A DNA stretch of 64,000 nt from Bursaphelenchus xylophilus (Eukaryota > Nematoda > Chromadorea > Rhabditida > Aphelenchoididae). The notes under the pieces are model-generated. The model did not search any database and was not told where the DNA came from. It saw only the letters and a list, made by a program, of their open reading frames with translations. Shown here one piece after another: positions 1-11,798 of the stretch (its first letter is position 1; each line of letters starts with the position of its first letter). The stretch spans positions 7,440,001 to 7,504,000 of the forward strand of contig CAJFCV020000006.1 of NCBI GenBank assembly GCA_904066235.2. Direction: 5' to 3'. Made by a program: the position numbers and the translations under genes.

Positions 1-194
1 CCTTCCAAAAGCTGTTCCAAACTTTTGACGCACTTATTTTTTAAAATTTTTTTTTAAATTCCAACGAGCTTTCTGATTTCCATGGCTATGTATTCATTGA
101 GGTTCTTAATACATGGAGCTTCGAATAAAAAAGAAATGAAACTCCCGTCTCAAGCCGCAAAGAAGATCTGGCCTGTTCCAAACTTTTGACGTGC

Positions 195-480
195 AGAATA
201 TGCCAGAATCCTAGCTCGCGCTTTGTAGAAACAACCGAGATTTTTAGATCGAAAGTCGGCGAAAATTTAGGACTTTTTGCCGAATTTCGGCACGAAAAGT
301 TTTCATGCCTATACCGTAAAGAATAATTTTTCTATAAAAACTCAATTTTTTCCGCACAAAACCAGCAAAGTTATGGCCAAAAAATGTTTTTCTCTCTGAC
401 CGCTCTCCGCGATTAGCGTACTCTCTCGGCGGCAAAAGTCGTTCGATATCTCGGCGGCGCCCGCAAAGCGCGAGCTAAAA
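195..480. repeat. Dispersed repeat block, partner of 8640-8935
   Basis: This block contains the sequence CTCGCGCTTTGTAGAAACAA, then a stretch around the hexamer TCGGCG, and ends near GCAAAGCGCGAGCTAAAAC. The same block occurs in reverse complement at about 8640-8935, inside the large fold-back element. The two copies are diverged by scattered substitutions and small indels. Short open frames in it are repeat artefacts. Bases 1-195 contain a related short motif (TTCCAAACTTTTGACG) twice and nothing else I recognise. Confidence 0.8.
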
Positions 481-533
481 CTTTCAGGAATTGATACTTA
501 GTTCATGACCGACGTGTGGTTAGAAAAAAAGCA

Positions 534-539
534 TTTATT
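534..539 (-). terminator. Poly(A) signal of lin-18
   Basis: The hexamer AATAAA lies on the minus strand about 100 bases beyond the lin-18 stop codon at 639. This is consistent with a short nematode 3' UTR. Confidence 0.6.
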
Positions 540-638
540 ATTTTAAATGTGAGATAAAGCGTTCACTGGGGTTGGACATATCACAATGACTGACAAGAAG
601 ATCACCCGTCTATGTTTTGAAATACTACATAAATACAG

Positions 639-2843
639 TCAAATGTATCGTCTTAATTGTTGTGCAAATTCATCTACATTCTGCTGCAACTGACTCGTCG
701 TCGGTCGTTCTAAGGGTGCTTGATTCCAGCACGAGTACATGATACTATACATCTCATCCGGGCAGTTATAAGGCTGCCCCAACCGAGTTCCTGTCTGCAG
801 GATTGATGGTATTTCCTCGGGATTACAGTCGACAAATGGTTGTTGACCACATGTGAATAGTTCCCACATAAATACTCCAAACGACCACTGAAAATAGAGT
901 AATTATTCAGAGTCAACTACTATATTCCATGATAGTAGTGTAAAAACTCACAACATCAGAAGAGCTGTTGTAAACATTACTTCGTATCGTCTCCGGAGCC
1001 ATCCATTTGACAGGCCGACTGTCGGTATCATCACCTTTCGGACTGTAATAATCTTCTGGATATAGATCTCGACTCAGGGCAGAATCACACAGCTGGACCA
1101 TCAATCTCTCGTTCATTCCCAGGGCCGGGATCTCAGCAATCAAACAATTCCTTGTTGCCACATCCTTATGAATGACTCCAAATTTATGTAAATGTGAGAT
1201 GGCCTTGAGGATCTGTTGCGTCATGTTGACAAGATCATGAGTTCTCAGTGTTTGGTTGGCAGCACCCCCGGCTGACCGTTTGGATGAACTTGCACTCACT
1301 TCTGAACTTTCTCTAAGTCCTTGAACTCCTCTACATGTAAGCAAGAACTTCTTCAGGAAACCGAATCCTTGGTGGCGATAACAAATCAAAGGGAAATCGG
1401 TTACAGAAGCTGGGTTATTAAAATGCCCAAAAGTGGCAGCCCCTTGGACTTGCGCAAGATTCATTTGAGCAGGTACCTAAAGCTGCTTTTATTGGACTAC
1501 AGATGCTTAACCGATCTAAACTTTAAACTTTGACTTGCCTGGTGAAAGACTAGAGTTTCCCGGATGAATTTTTCAAAATGTGACCGGTCGGTTGTATTCT
1601 TCAAGGTTTTACAAATCACAGCCACTTCCTCATTAACTCCATCTTCTTCGTCATCAATATCTCCACTCAATCCGACCTGATTCTGTCTCCAGATGGCCCA
1701 CCTGATCTCTCCAAATTTGCCTTCCATCTCAATGAATGGCATCACTTGGAATAGATTTCTATCCGCATACAACTCCACAAGGGTCTTGTTCACATCTAAC
1801 GTTGTCTTCCTTTCGAATATCACTTTGGGTTCAATTGAATTTTCAAGTTTTGTTAATTTGGCTGTAGATGCCTTGGTTAACGGGGTTGAAGTGCAAGGCT
1901 GAAGAAATGGTTGGGAAGGGGAATCAAAGGCACTTGACTCTTTTGTTCTGAAAGGACAAAAAATTAAATTATTTGACAACTTACGGGAAAGAACTGGGCG
2001 TTGATCTGCCATGTCTCGATTCGTATAATCTGGATGGTTTACTCTTCGATCTGTTGTAAAAACAAACAGCTCCGATTGTCAGCAAAACTATGCAGATTAA
2101 TATGGCGGCGGTAGAATAGAGCAAGACGGGGGACGGGAGAACACTGTAGCTGTCTCCATTTAAGGACAAATTGTTGTAATCATGATCATTTGACCCTGTA
2201 ATTGTGACTGTTTGCATAATTTAGATTTGACTACCTCCAGTTGCTCTTCTCCCGTCTTTCAGGACACAAATCTTTTCTTGTTTGAGACTGAATGTTAATG
2301 GCTGATTAGAAGTTGTGATATTGAGAAACAAAGTCACCAGGAATTGACCTGCTCGACTTCCCGCACATCGATATTCAATTGAAAATGCTGAAAAACAGCA
2401 TAATAGATGACGATTATATTTGTCGCTTTTCATCTACATTCTCAAAACGTTTCTTGTTGCACTTACTCTCGCGTTCCCGCGGAATTTTTCCATGGGTGGG
2501 GATATTAATAATAGGCAGGACATTAAAGTCTTCGGCGTGAACTTGAACCGAATAATCAGCGTGGGAGGGAGAGAACCAGGTGAAAACAAGATGACTAATG
2601 TTGGCAGCTACTCGATATGGGAACTTGGTCGAGTACGCGTTGACAATCCCATTCTCAACATAATTCATCTCTGCCAAAACTCCTAAAATAATCAAAATCA
2701 AAAAATGTAATGAATATTAATATTAGTAATCTCAATGAAATTTCACCTAATGTTCTGTTCATCTCAGTCTTGCTGATAAATAAAGTGACATCTGCCGAAG
2801 CCATGTAGCTGGCCAATAGCCAGACTAAGAAACTCGTCTTCAT
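639..2843 (-). CDS. lin-18: LIN-18/RYK-type Wnt receptor pseudokinase
   Basis: Seven exons, all phases consistent: 2747-2843, 2467-2682, 2235-2387, 1985-2195, 1539-1947, 952-1476, 639-887, giving 619 residues, close to RYK length. Residues 1-17 are a signal peptide. About 20-155 form a WIF (Wnt-binding) domain with the RYK-like stretch NISHLVFTWFSPSHADYSVQ and two cysteines. One transmembrane segment lies at about 178-204, and a kinase-like domain at about 290-615. Kinase landmarks: glycine loop GKFGE near 302, lysine K339 (VICKTLK), HKDVATRN at 465 in place of HRDLAARN, and DSA at 493-495 in place of DFG. The last two are RYK hallmarks, and the family is regarded as catalytically weak or inactive. 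The 5th intron is GC-AG (CAG|GCAAGT). A 3' acceptor at 2876-2877, 33 bases upstream of the ATG, could be a trans-splice site. Known role: Wnt reception in cell polarity and axon guidance. Confidence 0.94.
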
Positions 2844-2875
2844 CCCCACATTCAAACTTTTGGATACTTGAAAAC

Positions 2876-2877
2876 CT
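2876..2877 (-). other. Candidate trans-splice (or 5' UTR intron) acceptor for lin-18
   Basis: The minus strand reads CTTTTTCAG just before the first lin-18 exon, and the start codon follows after a short leader. No upstream exon with a matching donor is obvious. A donor-like ATTGAAAG|GTAAGA occurs near 3405-3415 and would make the alternative a 5' UTR intron. Confidence 0.45.
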
Positions 2878-2899
2878 GAAAAAGGACAAGAGGTCAAAG

Positions 2900-5800
2900 G
2901 CGTTTAAATCTCATTACAACGACGTTCCAATTGCACTTATAGTAAAAAGCAACTTCAAGTCGGCCAATCTTCTCAAAGTCCGTATGAAAGATAAAAAAGG
3001 AGGGAACGCGGGGAGAATGAGGATACACAAGACAAGGGTAATCGAGACGGTTGTGCGATTATATAAGCGTTCGATGTAGAGGTGAGGAGGCCAACGGCGT
3101 TGAGATTGCAACTTAAGACTCATTTTTTCAAGCAATTTTATTTCAACAAAGTCGTAAGCAGGCCAAAAATACCCTGAGGGCCACGACCTTGTAACATCGA
3201 GCCCGTTCCATAACAACGCTTCAGGCTACTTGGATTTCACCTGAATTGAGATCAATTTCCTTTCCACGTTTCGGGAGGCCCAAGCGTTGCCTGAGGGCAT
3301 AAAACAGGGGCGTGCCGCGCTTCTCGAGGAAAGTGTCGAGAATCCTTGCAAATTAAGAAAAGAAGAAGAGTTGAGGAGAACAAACAGAGACTCAAGAGAT
3401 GTCTTACCTTTCAATCATAAGTGAAATCGGAGTAGAGAATCTACCTACACAAAGGGAGAGATCTATCGAGTGCTGCCCCCAGATTATGACCTTAAGTCCC
3501 GAGAAAACATGGAAACTCAAACCGTTTAAGAAGAGCAAACAAAACATATCAAGAGTATTATAACTCAATAAAAGAGAGGTATATTGGTCGTGTGATGATT
3601 TTCTGCCATCTTACGTCACATGTAAATTATTCTTTTTGATCTTTACGGCACAAAACGACCGCTTTATATATCCGGTGATGGTCCTTTTCTTTGACCGCAG
3701 TTTAGGTAAAGACACTCGGAACACGTAACAGCCTCAGGACATTTTAGAATACAAACAGAAGTTCCGGAAAAAAGAGTACGCGAAAGAGAACATACATATC
3801 TAAGCGTTAACTAATAAATAAATCAGGAGGATCATTAGTTAAAAAGGTTAAAACAACATGGGCAAAATGAAAAAATATATTTAAAAAGTATAATATTATT
3901 ATAAAGGGTCAGAAAATAAAAAATGGGAGCCCAATTAAGTCAAGATGGCCACTAATTAGAGTTGGAACACCCTCCAACATCCAAAACAAAACTGGCATTC
4001 AAGAGAGACAATAAACAGAGACCAGGCCATTACCAATTGAGAGCCTGAGGGCTTTTTACGTGCCCTTGACGTTATCCTCAAGGCCAAGAAAAGATGATCG
4101 AGGGAGGGGGGGGGGCTTTTTTCAAATGATAATGATTAATTGAAGGCCTGTCACTTGCTTGAAACAAAAGATAAAACATAAAACATTCAACCTCCGGATA
4201 TAAATAAAGGACCAAACAATATCGCCATGCCCTTAGGGCCGTTAACGTCCAGGCGTCAAAAAATGTTTTGCAACACATTTGCGCGGCTAATATTAAATGT
4301 TTAGTTTACTTTAAATTAATTCGAAGCGAGCACCCAAGAAAGTTAACGCATCATTGGATTCGTCCAAAAAGTGGCTGCTTACATCCCTTTCCGGTGGTCT
4401 TTATTTAGTGCCGCGCAAAATCTGAAATTAGTCTTCGAACGGGGAAAATAGGACATAAAATAGATTTAAAGGAATCTCCAAGACGAGCGTCGTATGTGCT
4501 CTATATTTGAAATATATTATACCAAAAGGTCAGGGCGTTGTCATAGCGACTGTTGCAATTCAAGAGAAGTGACATCTTTTTATTCCAAATACTGCGGCCA
4601 AAGATTCAAAAACTGACTGACCATCGAAATTTGGTTATGCAAATGAGCTCTGCAAGGGCAAGAGAAAGGGAAAAGGCTTCCGGATCCACCCCAAACAAAA
4701 ACTGTAAGAAATGGCGCCACAATTGGCGTCTCATTAGCATGGGATGTGTATGCAAACATGCATAATAGACTCTGAGATTAGAATCAGGCAGGTCACAACA
4801 AGAAAAAGAAGGGAAATGAATCAAACTCGCACCAAGAAAGGAGCGCAGGCGGACAGCCGCGATTACGTAAATCTTATTCAGACCTGGTGGGATGAGTAAA
4901 ATCGGGGCCAAAACTCTGACCAAGGAAGTGGCCATCAATCCTCCGAACTTGCCAAATAATTGGAAATCAGATGAGGAATGAGCGGAGATTACAAACTGAT
5001 GTTCGCAAGACATTTTTTTTGGCATTTCGAGACAGGAATGGCGCCCGAGAACGCGCCCCCTTGCCTTAACGACTCGCTTAAACACTTCGGACGCTCCGAA
5101 CACATACATATAAGAAACAGGTATTCGTGATTGGCAAGGTCGTCCCGATGAAGCGAGTCCTAATTGGAATCATAAAATACGACGTCCAAATTAGCGCCGA
5201 TTGTCGGAGCCATCTGGCATATTAAGAATACCTTAAAATCTTTATTCGCAAGAATTCATAAATTATGACAAAAAAAGTTGATGCAAAATCTATATGTTGA
5301 CTGAGGATGAGACAGTACTCGAAAATTTGCAAAATGTGTTTTTTGAAAACCAAAATCGCAATCAGTGGCCATCACCCAAAAAAGAACGGCGCTTTAATGA
5401 CACTCTTCCCCCATTTTTGTTCCTAAATTCAGGCCGTATGGCCAAAAATTTGGCCAAAGAAAGAAAACAAAATTTGCATAAAAAGCAAAATACGACGCCC
5501 TTACAGTGCGTTTCGGGGAGTCAGGTCAAGATCCCCTACTCGGCCAGCTCTCGAGATGAGGCCTTTCCCGGGATATTATGTAACGGGACAAAGAAACAAA
5601 TTCTCTAATTAATGAGTCCGAAAATTAAGGACAACGCTGGATGGGTAATTAACTAAATTAATGGATTTGACATAAGCTAAGCTCAGTTTATTTCAAAAAA
5701 TCTTAATTGAACCTGAAATGATGATACAGGGTTGCCGGAAAGATTGCAACTCGTATTTACAAGCATGTTTTTTAACAAAGAAAAAATTAACCAAAGGAAC

Positions 5801-6156
5801 GATGAATATCAGTAAAATGACACATTTTTATTTTGTCAACGGAATGAGATGTAAATCGTCCTATTCCAGGCCTTGAATCGTTTTTGCCTCGTGAGCCGGC
5901 GCTGAGTCCGGTTGGAACGCCAAATTTGCATGGCCAAAGTATTACTGAGCATACCGAATCGAGTCCCGACCCTTGAGTTTCCTCTGGTGCCGTACTCATT
6001 TCTTGTCATCCTTGAGGGACTGAATTTGCAGTTAGTACAGCGCGAGGTTGAGCTCATCATTGGCTATTTTTCAGTCGAACGCTAGTTGTTTGTATGTTTT
6101 ATTGCGCAAAAAAATTTTTTTAAAAGTTTATCAGTAAAAACAATTTAATTTACTTA
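2900..6156. other. Gene-poor stretch upstream of lin-18
   Basis: I see no convincing coding gene here. The interval holds the lin-18 upstream region (about 2.9-4 kb), a G homopolymer run at about 4105-4114, and AT-rich DNA. Open frames of up to 167 codons (for example 4606-5109 minus and 5294-5608 plus) lack splice context and recognisable domains. Regulatory DNA for lin-18 is expected near 2.9-4 kb but I cannot point to individual sites. Confidence 0.5.
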
Positions 6157-6679
6157 CAGGGGAAGTACTCCAAGTGCGACGCTCAGATTGCCTTTAAAAC
6201 GCGTTTTGCCACACTTTGTGGCTCAGCCTAACAGGGGGCGGACATTGTTAAAATCGGTGTCTCAGAATTTAACGAAACTTGGTCAATCTAATCAACACTA
6301 GACATAGAACATTCGCTTTCTTTGTTTTTGCCCAAAAATTACCGTATGACGGATTACTGTAACTTTCTTCCCCAAAAAAGATGTGCCCTGATCGAGAAAA
6401 CGAAGCTCAGTTTTAGTGCAAATCGAGTTTAGGTGTATGTTCTCGACCATGTAAAACATTTTTGTAATTGTCACCAAAAACTAAAAATTACATCTAAGCT
6501 ATGTTACACTTGAGGCAACATACCATTTCGGGTGTAAAAAGTGCAGTTTTGAGGTGACGCAGATTTTGAAACCGGAATATTAAACTTCAAGCCTTGTCTA
6601 ATAAACCATAAAAATTTCAGAAAAATCAAATGTATAGTTTTTGAGAAATTGGACATTGAATGACTCATGTGCAATATCA

Positions 6680-7475
6680 CCTTGACCCGAAAAAAACTGG
6701 CATTCTTGTGGTTTTGACCTGACGCAGATTTTGAAGTTTCCACTACATTTTTATCACATTTTAGGAGGATTTGGAAAGTTTCAGAGGAAAAAATGCATAG
6801 TTTTTGAGAAATCGGCCAAAATACCTTGTTTTAGGTCATCAGATGCCCGAAAAAAACTGGCATTCTTGGGGTTTTGACCTGACGCAGATTTTGAAAGTTT
6901 CTAATACATTTTTATCACATTTTAGGAGGATTTGGAAAGTTTCAGAGGAAAAAAATGTATAGTTTTTGAGAAATCGGCCAAAATACCTTGTTTTAGGTCA
7001 TCAGATGCCCGAAAAAAACTGGCATTCTTGGGGTTTTGACCTGACGCAGATTTTGAAAGTTTCTAATACATTTTTATCACATTTTAGGAGGATTTGGAAA
7101 GTTTCAGAGGAAAAAAATGTATAGTTTTTGAGAAATCGGCCAAAATACCTTGTTTTAGGTCATCAGATGCCCGAAAAAACTGGCATTCTTGGGGTTTTGA
7201 CCTGACGCAGATTTTGAAAGTTTCCAATGCATTCTTATCATATTTTAGGAGGACATGGAAAGTTTCAGAGGAAAAAAATGTATAGTTTTTGAGAAATCGG
7301 CCAAAATACCTTGTTTTAGGTCATCAGATGCCCGAAAAAATCTGGCATTCTTAGGTTTTTGGCTAGGCGCAGATTTTCAAAGTTTCCGATACATTTTTAT
7401 GACATTTCAGGAGGATATAGAAAGTTTCAGAGGAAAACAGTGAATAGTTTTTGAGATATCGACCAAGGTGAACCT
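6680..7475 (+). repeat. Tandem array, about 161-base unit, five copies
   Basis: The unit contains GGAAAGTTTCAGAGGAAAAA, then TTTTTGAGAAATCGGCCAAA, then a GACCTGACGCAGATTTTGAA segment. Successive copies start near 6752, 6912, 7073, 7233 and 7395. The first and last copies are the most diverged and the middle ones nearly identical, as expected from unequal exchange. Open frames at 7094-7285 and 7255-7443 are the repeat read as codons, not genes. Confidence 0.85.
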
Positions 7476-7639
7476 GTTATAGGTCAAGTTGCTGGAAAAT
7501 TCGACCAATTTTCTTCGGCATCTCTTTTTTTTCGAGATATATGCGTGTTACTGTTTTTTTCTCCAAATTGTCACTAATAAATTCAAGCTCTCTGCAAAAC
7601 TTTTGTCAAATGTAAGCCGATGGCTACGATTCTGTGTTC

Positions 7640-8115
7640 TGATGACCTAAAACAAGGTATTTTGGCCGATTTCTCAAAAACTATACATTTTTTTCCTCTG
7701 AAACTTTCCAAATCCTCCTAAAATGTGATAAAAATGTATTAGAAACTTTCAAAATCTGCGTCAGGACAAAACCCCAAGAATGTCAGTTTTTTTCGGGCAT
7801 CTGATGACCTAAAACAAGGTATTTTGGTCGATTTCTCAAAAACTATACATTTTTTTCCTCTGAAACTTTCCAAATCCTCCTAAAATATGATAAAAATATA
7901 TTGGAAACTTTCAAAATCTGCGTCAGGTCAAAACCCCAAGAATGCCAGTTTTTTTCGGGCATCTGATGACCTAAAACAAGGTATTTTGGTCGATTTCTCA
8001 AAAACTATACATTTTTTTCCTCTGAAACTTTCCAAATCCTCCTAAAATATGATAAAAATATATTGGAAACTTTCAAAATCTGCGTCAGGTCAAAACCCCA
8101 AGAATGCCAGTTTTT
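7640..8115 (-). repeat. Inverted tandem array, three copies of the same unit
   Basis: Here the 6680-7475 unit appears in reverse complement, beginning with GATGACCTAAAACAAGGTAT near 7640, 7805 and 7970. The two arrays are separated by a unique spacer at about 7475-7640, giving a very large potential hairpin. The arms differ in copy number (five versus three). Confidence 0.85.
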
Positions 8116-9058
8116 TTCGGGTCAAGGTGATATTGCACATAAGTAATTAAATGTCCAATTTCTCAAAAACTATACATTTGATTTTTCTGAAATTTTTATG
8201 GTTTATTAGACAGGGCTTGAAGTTTAATATTCCGGTTTCAAAATCTGCGTCACCTCAAAACTGCATTTTTTACACCCGAAATGGTATGTTGCCTCAAGTG
8301 TAACATAGCTTAGATGTAATTTTTAGTTTTTGGTGATAATTACAAAAATGTTCAACATGGTCGAAAACATACACCTAAACTCAATTTGCACTAAAATACA
8401 GCTTCGTTTTCACGATTAGGGCACATCTTTTTTGAGGAAGAAAGTTACAGTAATCCGTCATATGGTAATTTTGGGAAAAATTAAAGAAAGCGAATGTTCT
8501 ATGCCTAGCAGTTATTAAATCTACCAAGTTTCGTTGAATTCTGAGACACCGATTTTAACAATGTCCGGGCCAAACTACGATTTGTAATAAAACGCGTTTT
8601 AAATTTTACACACACGTCGGGTATGGACTAAATATCAATTACTGAAAGTTTTAGCTCGCGCTTTGCCGGCGCCGCCGAGATATCGAACGATTTTTGCCGC
8701 CGAGAGAGCTCGCTAAACGTGGAGAGCGGTCAGAGAGAAAACACCTTTTTGGCCATAACTTTGGCAGTTTCGAGCGGAAAAATTTGATTTTTTGTAGAAA
8801 CATTATCCTTAACGGTTGAAATAGGCATGAAACTTTCCGAGCCGAAATTCGGCAAAAAGTCCTAAATTTTGGCCGACTTTTGATCTAAAAATCTCGGTTG
8901 TTTCTGCAAAGCGCGAGCTAGAATTCTCGCATATATCTTTAAAAAAAATTATTCTAAATTTGTGCCAAGTTTCATCAAAATCTGAGCGTCGCAGTTGGAG
9001 TACTTCCCCTGTTAGTTCCGTACTCATATGTCGAATTATTGTCACAATTTTTACATAT

Positions 9059-9426
9059 TGTTACCTTTGGGTGAGCCCTTTCGGGTAATCGCGTATTCGG
9101 GTGATGCATTTCCGGGGTGGGTGAATTCTCGGGTGATGAAGAAAATTTTTTATTGATGGACATAATTCTGTAAACATTTTGACATTTTTTGCAATTTCAC
9201 TCATTCGGTTTTGACCATCAGGAATTCAAAAATGAAATCTTCATGGTCGTAATCCCAAAAATGAACGAAATTGCAAAAAATTGTAAAATTTTTACTGTGT
9301 TGTATCGTATTTATAATACTAGCCATCAGAACGATATTTGCTTCATCACCCGAGAATTCACCCACCGAAAATGCATCATCCGAATAAACGATCGCCCGAA
9401 TTTTCACCACCCGAGTATTCAGTTAC
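9059..9426. repeat. Small inverted-repeat element (about 370 bases)
   Basis: The arms at about 9059-9142 and 9340-9426 are reverse complements with substitutions; both carry GGGTGAATTCTCGGGTGATG or its complement. The loop of roughly 200 bases is AT-rich. Each arm also holds several TTCGGGT-like motifs. It is adjacent to the right end of the large element. No coding content is visible. Confidence 0.7.
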
Positions 9427-11645
9427 CTCCTTTCTCCAGAATCCATAAATTTAGCATTTTTACAAAAGTGTTTTTGAAAAGTGGTCAGCGAAAGAGGCAG
9501 ACCGCAATCCCCACGACCTTGAGGGCAAGACCTTTTCCGATTCCATCTTTGCGCACTCCCCATCGATCCACCTTCTATAACAGCATTCGGATTGGGGTCT
9601 CTGACCCGTTCCTTTTACTCCACCTAGTTTTGTATAATCTAAATAGTTTTTTTTATAACAGTCCAGTTATTTGATCATGTTATTTTAGAGAGGCAAAATT
9701 TCTATAACGTTCAATTTTGGAATTTCCGATTCGATTTGTCAGAGTTCTGCAGAATCCATTCGTTTCGAGGCTTTTTTTCGGTAGCTAAAACCTTAATCAT
9801 CTCTATTTTTGGCGCAAAAATTCCGTTTCTTCGTGACTTCGTTTCATCTTTAGTTGTCAACTGGAAGGAGGTAAATCTTTACGGTAATTAACCAGTAAAA
9901 CCAGAAAATAGGTGGTTCCTTCGGATCCCCAATTTTCTGGGACTTTGTCCTGTTCTAATTTTCTGAGAATCCCTTTTATTTGGTTAATTTTTTTTTGTTA
10001 GTTATCCGTGATGACGGAAAAAAGTACAGCGCCAAAATACATTCTTTTCACCTGTAATTGTCAACTGGAATTAGGTAAATCTTTACAGTAATTGAACACT
10101 ATTAATTTTAAACTTTTTTAATTTTAATGAATGATTTTTTAAGTAAATTATCAATATTTTCTTTGTGCTGTCCGGGGCTTTAAAAGAGATTTCGCGAGAA
10201 GTTAAATCAGCTGGTAACAGTGGTGTGCAGTAAAATTTTACCATATACATAATTTTTTGAGTTCAGGTAATACTGTGAGCAATCTTGAGCATAAGAATTC
10301 GGTTGAAACTCGGTCTGCCTCAAATGAAAGGTTGTGAAAATTCCGGATAATGCGGATTTTTTTTGTGAAACTCATGAAATATTTTTTTTGGCTTAAAATT
10401 TACGGGATGTTACAATTAGGGTTCTTTGGCATTGATTTGAAAATTAAAATATTTTAATGGGCCACAATTTTTTCCAAAATTTTTTTATTGTTAAAACCAG
10501 TTTTGCGAGAAACTCGAAGAAATTTCTACGATAGGTAGCTAGTTACTTGTACATTAAAACGGGCAGGTCCAATTTTCAATTTTTGGCTTACTTTACGTAT
10601 ACTGTAACATTTAAAGTTTTTTCGTTTCTCATCGTGTAGTAGCCCGATTGACCTTTTTAGGGTTATAGCGTGAATGTTTCTAACAATAAGCAATTTCTGT
10701 ATAGTATTGACATATTTTTTCTAGGACTTCTGGAAGTATGCAGAAAAATGCACAAGTAGTAAAAAATTAAAAAATAATAAATTTTCTCAAAAATTTTGCA
10801 TAATGGCATGACTTTTTTTATTGCTCTAAAAGATGCCCTATGAAGTGACAATTCATCTACGCAAGCTTCTAAGACTTTTGAACCTCACTTCTATAAGTCT
10901 CCGATTGACCGGTCGAAAGATACCACCTTTTCGACTTTTTCGATATTTTTCAATTTTCACACGGAGATGACAAAATTTCTGTTGTGGCATTCAGATTCCA
11001 GTCCCGCAAACCATGTTTGTCTGGATGAAAACAGCATCATACCAGTAGCTATACTTCGTTTTTTGGATGTCGTTTACCCAGAAATCCCATTTTAAATACA
11101 TAAAAGTTTCTCCGCAGGTTGTTATGTGTTGTTGTAGATGTTTTGAAGAGATTACGATGACTTCCCTGTTTTGATGATCCTTTTTCTTATCTTTCTTTGT
11201 CTCTATGATGTACATAGTTCTGATCCCATTAGCAAAATTTTTTTTCTTGTCCTTTTACACTTGTTTTACGCATGTTTCGAACGTTGTATGGGAACGTCAA
11301 CGGCACGTTCGTTTGCTTATGTCAGGGCGATTAGTCGACGTACTGTGATGTCTTCAGTCATAACCGTTCCAAATTGTTCTCGGCCGTCATCGGATTACAT
11401 CTGTGTGCTCGGATTACATTTATTTTATCCGCTTACGGTGTTTCTTTATCCAATAAAGCATTTTCTCCAATCCGATTATCCCCTAAGGCAGTAATCTGAT
11501 GGACGTAATGAAGACGTCATCTTCGCATCTATCGATGACACCCAAATTAAGGTTTGTATTGACGCGACTCTACGTGTTGCCTAAAGCAATTTAAGACTGT
11601 CTAAAATTGTTAACACGCTTAAAACGAAGACTTTAATTCTAGACG
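9427..11645. other. Gene-poor AT-rich stretch
   Basis: I see no supported gene. A direct repeat of about 40 bases around GGTAAATCTTTACGGTAATT / GGTAAATCTTTACAGTAATT occurs near 9850-9895 and 10050-10095. A minus-strand frame at 10991-11215 has a vaguely transposase-like feel (aromatic-rich) but no catalytic motif, so I do not call it. Confidence 0.45.
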
Positions 11646-11798
11646 ATGACCAATGCCAAACTCCAGAAGAACCCGATCGAAGTATTCGCCGAGGCCGGCT
11701 GGGATTTCTTCGCCGAATGGTTCCAATTCAACTCCATGGTCCTCCTAGTGATATTCATTTTCATCGGAATCAAAAACTGTATTCTCGATTACTTTTAA
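11646..11798 (+). CDS. Small single-pass membrane protein, 50 residues
   Basis: An ATG lies 3 bases after an acceptor-like TTAATTCTAG, giving a 50-codon frame that ends in TAA. An AATAAA-type signal follows within about 60 bases. The N-terminal half is polar (starts MTNAKLQKNPIEVFAEAG). The C-terminal half is one hydrophobic segment (about residues 30-45, SMVLLVIFIFIGI) ending in LDYF. Codons favour C/G at third positions (CTC, ATC, GAG, GCC, TTC), unlike the AT-rich flanks, which argues for real coding. I do not recognise the family. It could be a micropeptide of an organelle or plasma-membrane complex, but that is not shown. It is convergent with alr-1. Confidence 0.65.
   Translation: MTNAKLQKNPIEVFAEAGWDFFAEWFQFNSMVLLVIFIFIGIKNCILDYF

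Larger units (their letters stand above)
6157..9011. mobile_element. 2.85 kb fold-back DNA transposon, Harbinger-like ends
   Basis: The left end CAGGGGAAGTACTCCAAGTG and right end CAACTGCGACGCTCAGATTT (read on the minus strand after AGGGGAAGTACTC) form terminal inverted repeats. The element is flanked by TTA on both sides (6154-6156 and 9012-9014), a 3-base target duplication. Inside, 6197-6750 is inverted relative to about 8110-8600, so most of the element can fold on itself. Between these arms lie tandem repeats of about 160 bases (see separate entries). A second insertion-like block sits at about 8640-8935. No transposase frame is visible, so it is non-autonomous. PIF/Harbinger elements are known for TTA/TAA target duplications; assignment to that superfamily is inference. 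Confidence 0.8.

Noticed and set aside
4606..5109. 167-codon minus-strand frame
   Set aside because: No domain, no splice context and no start supported by an acceptor; composition matches flanking non-coding DNA.
5294..5608. 104-codon plus-strand frame MLTEDETVLENLQNVFFENQ
   Set aside because: No homology recognised, no acceptor or poly(A) signal; probably chance.
7094..7443. Two overlapping frames of about 62 codons starting MESFRGKKCIVFEK
   Set aside because: They are successive copies of the 161-base tandem unit read in the same frame; no gene.
10991..11215. Possible transposase fragment on the minus strand
   Set aside because: No catalytic DDE/D motif or recognisable Tc1/mariner landmark; too short to judge.
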